Source: Fragum whitleyi (Eukaryota > Mollusca > Bivalvia > Cardiida > Cardiidae). From it: a stretch of DNA of 64,000 nucleotides. Positions 58,371 through 64,000 of the stretch are shown one piece after another (the first letter of the stretch is position 1; every line of letters starts with the position of its first letter). The stretch covers positions 56,916,187 to 56,980,186 of the forward strand of contig OX411555.1 of assembly GCA_948146395.1 (NCBI GenBank). Reading direction: 5' to 3'. The notes below the pieces were generated by a model. That model worked only from the letters and a program-made list of their open reading frames with translations, did not search any database and was not told the origin of the DNA. The translations under genes and the position numbers were made by a program.

Positions 58371-59109
58371 TTTGATTACATTAAATTATATGTCATTTTT
58401 ATTTGATATATAATTTAATTTTAGTTGTATTCATCAACATTCGTGCTTTCTGAATGGCTGAAAAGTTGGTTTTATTCTCGAATGTAAACGAATTTGAGTA
58501 TATTTTCTAAGCATCAGCAAAAAGTAGTCCCATTAGTAATCTGCTTCCTTAACTGACAAATCTTTACATTTTAGCTTCATGATATTAATTTGATTTTCTT
58601 CGCGTATTCATGCAGTGTGATTGGGTTTTTAGTTTCATACCTCAATGAAATCAACAAATAATCTCTTCATCTCTTAAATGAGTAGAAAGTAACACAAGGC
58701 ACAGTTATGCCATATTTGCCCCCTTTGTTTAGCCCATTGGTCTGGTGGGAGAAAATACATAAAGGTCAAGATTCCCTCCCCATTATTTTGCCTTTGGCCA
58801 GTGGAGCTAAAAATAGAAGATAAATTTCATGTGACTACTTTTTGTGGAAGCTTACAAAATAGCTGTGTACTCAAAATTTTCATTGAACATAAAACCATTT
58901 TTTTTGGCCAATCAGAATGCACAAAAATTCGTGGAATCATCTAAAAATTAAATTATTTTCAAAACAATCACTGACTCAAATTAAAAGCATCAAGAGTTTT
59001 TAGGAACTTTATTTTACGGTAATTTTGTCAAGTTTTTTTTTATTTCACCATACAAGGGTTTTATAAGTTTTTCTTGAATCCCTCTTCATTTGTCATTCAA
59101 TTTAGTATA

Positions 59110-59357
59110 TTAACCCTTGTCATGCTGATCCCGGAATATTCCTGCTTTGGCAGGAGGCATAGCCAAAGATCAGCCTGCACACATATGCAGTCTGATCTCT
59201 GTCGATACCACCTGCTTTTCCTTTTAAAATCAGATAAGTTTGAAAAATTATATTTTCACAATAAAAACTGACTTACAATCAGGGAAACCAGTAATTTCAG
59301 CACTTTGATTTTGATGCATTTTTGCCAAGGATTTTTATTCAGCATAACAAGGGTTAA
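59110..59357. mobile_element. TTAA MITE family 2, copy 3
   Basis: Ends CCCTTGTCATGCTGAT and TTCAGCATAACAAGGG with TTAA on both sides; length 248 bp like copy 2. Confidence 0.82.
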
Positions 59358-59542
59358 CAATTATATTTTATATAGACTTTGGTCCCTGTAAAAGATATAT
59401 AAAAAAAATTTAAGCCCAACTCTTACATTTTTAAATGATACTCTTGTATCAAGATACATTCCATTTTATTGTAAAAGTAAATGTTATTCTTGTATCTGAT
59501 GTGTTGTGATTCTTTTAATCCAGGGGTGTGAAAATAAGTTTG

Positions 59543-60505
59543 TAGCTCCACTGGCCGAAGGCCACTGGGACTGTTGTCAATGCGCTGTGTCCGTCGTGCG
59601 TCCATCCGTCCAGTCATAAACTTTTTCTTTAAAATCATCTCCTCAGAAACTCCTGGATGAATCTCAACCAAACTTCACATGAATGATCCTAGAGTGACCC
59701 TCTTTCAAAGTTGTTCAAGAAATTTTGATCCATTGAAAAACATGGATTAAATGGGTCTGGCTAATTTCCAAATATGGTAAAAAGTGACTTTCCTCAGAAC
59801 ATAATTAAAGTGATCAGATGAAAAATATGTTTTTATGGGCCGAGGTCAATTTTTCAATATGTTGTATAGTGGAAACTTTGAAATTCATTTTCTCAGAATA
59901 TTACTTATGGATATCAACCAAATTTCACTGGATTGTTCCTTTGGTGACCCATTATCAGAATGCACAAAATTACTGTGATTGGAAAAAAAATATGTATTTA
60001 ACAGGGGAGGTCAATTTTCTATATTTCATTCATCATTCATGAATTTATCTTTGCAGAAATATTTCAGTATGTGACACTTAAATATAAAACACCTATTTAC
60101 TTGTTTGAATTATGTTCCCTTGACTTTGACGAAATTGCAGTTTTCTTAACCATCCCTTTCATTGTTATAGCCACATATATTGATTATTTAAGACTCGTAA
60201 GACCACGAGAGCAATCTTCATCTTGATAATATTCTCGCATCTTTATTTGACAAAAGTGTGATTTTCTAGCTATCTAGATTCAGGTGAGTGATTAAGGACC
60301 ATCGATTGCATTTTTCGATCAATTAGTAAATCAATTAGTCAGTAAGTCAAGCATTTGCCTTTTTTGCTTTGACCACATTACTGCTTTTAAATTTGTGTTT
60401 GCTCTAAGAACCCAAAATATCGACAAATCTGAGCAAAACTTTGATCTGCTATTACATGGAATTCAAGCCTGTGGAGCGACTCAAGCCATTCATGGCTTTC
60501 TAGTT
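59543..60505 (+). mobile_element. Helentron-like element, AGCTCCAC family, copy 3
   Basis: 5' TAGCTCCACTGGCCGAAGGC, GTCCGTCGTGCGTCCATCCG leader. Three degenerate units, then unrelated sequence (60050-60400) including an AGGTGAGTGATTAAGGACCA string from the AGCTCACC family. 3' GCCTGTGGAGCGACTCAAGC and hairpin. Confidence 0.72.
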
Positions 60506-60673
60506 TTCTAGTTATTTATCATGGTAAAAGATTAATAAAGGTTGAAAATTCCCACGAATTGAAAATTTTGTGAAACAAATTTACATTGTTTGTAATGTAG
60601 GAAAATTACTTGGCCAATTATGATTCACTGAGGGCCATTTGATTATCCTTGTCATTGAAGAGGAATTCAAGAC

Positions 60674-60921
60674 AATTTGAGCCTGAGCATGACATTTCCA
60701 TCAATTTGACATGTGTGTGAGTTGCAAACTTTGTGCAGCATAGACAGCCACATAATGCAATTAGAATATTGCGTGTCTGTCTAAAGATACTTTAGGATCT
60801 TTTTCTATTCGAAAGCACAAAGTGAAGACTCTGGGCAGTCTGTGCAGATGCACAGGCTGGCCAGAATCTTTGCTTGGTGCATATTTTAAATTGTTGGAAA
60901 TGTCACACACAGGTTCAATTT
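60674..60921. mobile_element. TGAGCC MITE family, copy 5
   Basis: Ends AATTTGAGCCTGAGCATGAC and GAAATGTCACACACAGGTTC. About 310 bp before exon 7. Confidence 0.75.
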
Positions 60922-61235
60922 AAATTTGACATGGAAAACTTGCAAAGCAACTCTATGTTCAGTTGAATTAGGCTGACTGAGAAGATTTTGCACATGCTGA
61001 AATCCAAATGGCAAACACAACATGGCAAAATGCATACTGGGACTTCAAAGCAAGAGTGATGTCATCTAACCAATATGTGTTACTAAGGCATAAAGTTTTC
61101 TCTATAAAGGGCAAATTATTAGTCTTAAGTGCTATAGATAATTCTTTCAAAATAAATAAAACGTAAGATTTGTTCAATTCATTTTCTCTAATTTCTATTT
61201 TACACGCAATCTGTTGATTCTTTCTTTACTTTCAG

Positions 61236-61425
61236 ACTGAGTTAGCTGATCACTGGATACTCCCTGTGATGCAAGGATCTGTGGATATACAGAAATGTTG
61301 TCTAGATTTTAATGATGCCTCCCTAGATCTGAGTCCAATAATACCTCCCCAACATACTCTCAAAACAAAGGATCCAATCTCATATAACTTTATATTAATC
61401 TCAAGGAGAAGTCGACATAGAGCAG
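61236..61425 (+). CDS. INPP5F: INPP5F (Sac2) orthologue, coding exon 7 (last in window)
   Basis: It encodes residues 225-287 plus one base. The peptide starts TELADHWILPVMQGSVDIQK, an acidic-to-polar linker follows, and it ends FILISRRSRHRAG. HWI-P-MQG and ISRRSRHRAG are hallmark SAC-domain blocks; the last is nearly invariant in the family. The acceptor is ttactttcag; the donor is GCAG|gtttgt, phase 1. The remaining SAC domain, with the CX5R catalytic loop, the hSac2 domain and the C-terminus lie beyond 64000. Confidence 0.92.
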
Positions 61426-61923
61426 GTTTGTAAATCTGAAGTCTTCTTTTAAGAGCAAGATGAAAGATTCTTTTAAGAGATCTCTAGGAATGCTTCTGAT
61501 ATATTGAGTGAAATAATTATACATTGTCAAAGCTACTCACATAAGCCTATCTTGAAGAGAAACTTTCATTGATTTTTTTTAAGATTCTTATTAATGACTA
61601 AAAATTCTTATTCTAAAAATTGCTAAATTGCAAATAATTTTCTAATCAGATCGTTGATTATGGGAATTTAAAAGATGAAATTAGAGTGGTCCAACCATAT
61701 CATATATGCAGGCAGACCAGTGATGACAATGCCCTGAATGGCAAGCTTCAAGAACCATTTGATCTAGAGTCATGCTTATGGAGTTTTGTCTAATAACCAT
61801 TTCTGCGCTTTAACTCAAGAAGCAATAGACCTACAATCATAAAGTTTGCATAATTTCAGCAAATGGTCACATCAATTGCAGGTCAAGATCACAATTGACA
61901 AAACAAAAAATTTATGCTCATTG

Positions 61924-62154
61924 TTAACCCTTGTCACACTGAACACAGAATATTCCTGGTTAAGCAAATCAGCCTGCAAATATGTGCAGCCTGATCTTAG
62001 TCTACACCACCTGTTTGTCTTTAGCTACAATCTTTGTAAAGATGTAATAATTTTCAAGAGAAGCATTGACATACAATGTCATTTTTCAGAGCCTTCAGTA
62101 CTCTGATTTGCTTGTAATATTTCAAAGATTTTTATTCAGCATGACAAGGTTTAA
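61924..62154. mobile_element. TTAA MITE family 2, copy 4
   Basis: Ends CCCTTGTCACACTGAA and TTCAGCATGACAAGG, TTAA-flanked, with a small internal deletion. Confidence 0.75.
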
Positions 62155-62243
62155 AGGTCAACTGATTCAGGACATTCATGATGTCTCTCTTTGTTGTTTT
62201 ACAGGGACATGATCAAAAAGGAGAGGTTTAGATGAGACAGGGG

Positions 62244-62626
62244 CCTGTTCTAATTATGTGAAGACAGAACAGGAAATATGTGAATATGTAATTATTCACA
62301 TATTACCTGTTCTGTCTCGTACATTTAATTAGAACATGAAACTTTGCATAATTGTAGATAATGATCACATCAAGTGCAGGTCAAGATCACAATTGAACCT
62401 TGTCTAAAAACATCATTTCTATGCTTATCAATGGTCAACTTTATTAGGACCTTCATATTTTCCCACAATGCTGTTTTACAGGGACTAGATCAAAAATGAG
62501 GGGTTTAGATGAGACAGGGGCTTGTTCTAATTACATGTATGTGGAGACATAACAGGTAAAATGTGAATATGTAATTATTCACACATTACCTGATCTGTCT
62601 TCACATAATTAGAACATGAAACTTTG
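62244..62626. repeat. Two copies of a long hairpin in a direct repeat
   Basis: Copy 1 at about 62244-62336 and copy 2 at about 62519-62626. Each has TTCTAATTA-type outer stems and a GTGAATATGTAATTATTCAC core, with about 40 paired bases per arm. Each is followed by CATGAAACTTTGCATAAT. A CAGGTCAAGATCACAATTGA string is also repeated (61880, 62378). Confidence 0.75.
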
Positions 62627-62720
62627 CATAATGAGGGATATAGGTTGGTTATCTCCCTTGGAATACTCCCAAAGGAGGAAGGGTCCAAATCAGTGGCTAC
62701 CTTGAGTTTTATCCTTATTT

Positions 62721-63035
62721 TTATGCCCCCGCATCGATAGATCGGGGGCATATTGTTTTACTCATGTCCGTCTGCCTGTCTGTCTGTCCTTCTGTCCGTC
62801 CGTCTGTCTGTCCCTCCGTCTGTCGTAAAAGTTAACCCGAAAACTTAACCTTGCCAATATCTTCAAGCCTATTAAAGATACAAAGCTAATATTTGGCATG
62901 ATGATAGATCTTAATGATCCGCATCCGCTGGTACCAAAGTCAAGGTCATGTGACAAGGTGAAGGTCATCTGTCAAGGTCAAACTTTAAAAAAAATGCTGT
63001 TATGGGGGCATTCATGTTTCACAAAAACATCTTGT
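62721..63035 (+). mobile_element. Helentron-like element, GCCCCCG family
   Basis: 5' TTATGCCCCCGCATCGATAG folding with ATCGGGGGCATA, leader GTCTGTCCTTCTGTCCGTCC, interior AAGGTCATCTGTCAAGGTCA. 3' ATGGGGGCATTCATG, TGTTTCACAAAAACA and TCTTGT. Confidence 0.75.
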
Positions 63036-63344
63036 CTTTGCACTTAAAGATTTTAAGATAAGCTCAAAATCAAATATTGCGCAATTTATAAGATACTTTT
63101 GACGTAAAATAAATATTTATTTTCTTCATTGCTTTTGAAATTTGAATCATAAATACCAATAGCATAAATAAGTATTTTGAATTTGCAAAAATGAAATTCA
63201 CAACTTCTCCAAAGAAACTATGGATAAAACTCAAGGAAATTTTCTAAAAGGACCGCTAACGATTTTGGAACACCTCTGATTTAATCCACAGATCAAACAA
63301 GGGAGATAACACACCAAAGTCACCCATTGTAGCTAATGGTGAAT

Positions 63345-63590
63345 GTCGGACAAAATCCCCTTAGGACAAAATCCCCTCGGTCATTTTTTGCATAGGCGGA
63401 CAAAATACCCTCGGTGGAATTGATAGGGCGGACAAAATCCCCTCGATAGAATTACTAGGGCGGACAAAATCCCCTCGATAGAATTACTAGGGCGGACAAA
63501 ATCCCCTCGGTAGAATTTAATGGGCGGACAAAATCCCCTCAATGAAATGTCTAGGGCGGACAAAATCCCCTCGGTAGAATTATTAGGGTA
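63345..63590. repeat. Minisatellite, about 31-bp unit, seven to eight copies
   Basis: Core GGCGGACAAAATCCCCTCGG followed by TAGAATTA-type spacer. The first two copies are shortened. The 84-codon frame on the - strand is translation of this repeat, not a gene. Confidence 0.9.
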
Positions 63591-64000
63591 GGTAGGTAGA
63601 GTCGCTGAGAGAATCAATTTATTGATACACGGCAATTAAACTAATCAACTTCGGTTATGTAATATTTTAACAAAGTATTCTACGGCCTGAATGACTAAGT
63701 TAAAATATTGGATAATCAAAATTGTTTGTTTTTCTCTGGGCGTACAGGTACAACACAAAACAAACAATGATCTTGAACATATAATTTATTACAGATGAAA
63801 AATAAGTATATATAGGAATATTTAGGAAATGAATTTTGACTCAAAAAATTACCTCAATTGATTAAGAAAAATAAAATGAATACCAAAGAAGTAGCGAAAA
63901 TTTTTTTTGGAGAGTCTATGTTCTATAATTGAGTATATCTAAATATCTAAATAAACAAATTGATAATCAAAGTTTAAAAAAAAAACCACATACATATTAT

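Larger units (their letters stand above)
61426..64000 (+). other. INPP5F intron 7, incomplete
   Basis: No further exon is seen to the window edge. Contents are listed separately; 63040-63340 and 63600-64000 are AT-rich without recognisable features. Confidence 0.7.

Noticed and set aside
63381..63635. 84-codon frame with repeated GFCPP-type peptide
   Set aside because: Translation of the 31-bp minisatellite.

Overview
The window reads as animal, and most likely bivalve mollusc, nuclear DNA. It is AT-rich, has one gene split into small exons by introns of up to 36.6 kb, and is filled with short non-autonomous transposons and tRNA-derived SINEs of the kinds typical of bivalve genomes. The phylum is an inference; no rRNA, mitochondrial or marker gene is present.

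One host gene is supported: the 5' part of an INPP5F (Sac2) orthologue on the + strand, a phosphoinositide phosphatase of the SAC family. Seven coding exons join in frame: 3146-3242, 14306-14386, 51028-51164, 53921-54052, 55705-55749, 56575-56754 and 61236-61425. They give 287 codons plus one base, and the gene runs off the right edge before its catalytic motif. The start codon has a strong context. Two short upstream ORFs precede it, the second ending in TGA that shares its A with the gene's ATG. About 170-190 bp upstream is a CGTCA/TGACG inverted repeat.

Left edge (1-1321, - strand): an open retrotransposon Gag-like reading frame that runs off the window, with five copies of a degenerate SEAK-type peptide repeat before the Gag domain. 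A tRNA-derived SINE lies between it and INPP5F.

The introns are mostly mobile DNA: (1) at least six families sharing one layout (5' palindrome, GTCCGTC-rich leader, internal tandem repeats, an inverted copy of the 5' block, then a 3' hairpin followed by CTTGT), which I interpret as Helentron-like non-autonomous elements; (2) two TTAA-flanked piggyBac-like MITE families; (3) TA-flanked mariner/pogo-like elements; (4) an hAT-like element; (5) a TGAGCC MITE family; (6) many near-perfect palindromes; (7) SINEs and two LINE 3' fragments; (8) a 4.6 kb element with long inverted ends; (9) a large foldback at 18.6-19.8 kb. Two of the six splice acceptors in view (exons 3 and 5) lie within 15 bp of a transposon boundary, so their branch points are probably transposon-derived. 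That is the most interesting functional observation here.
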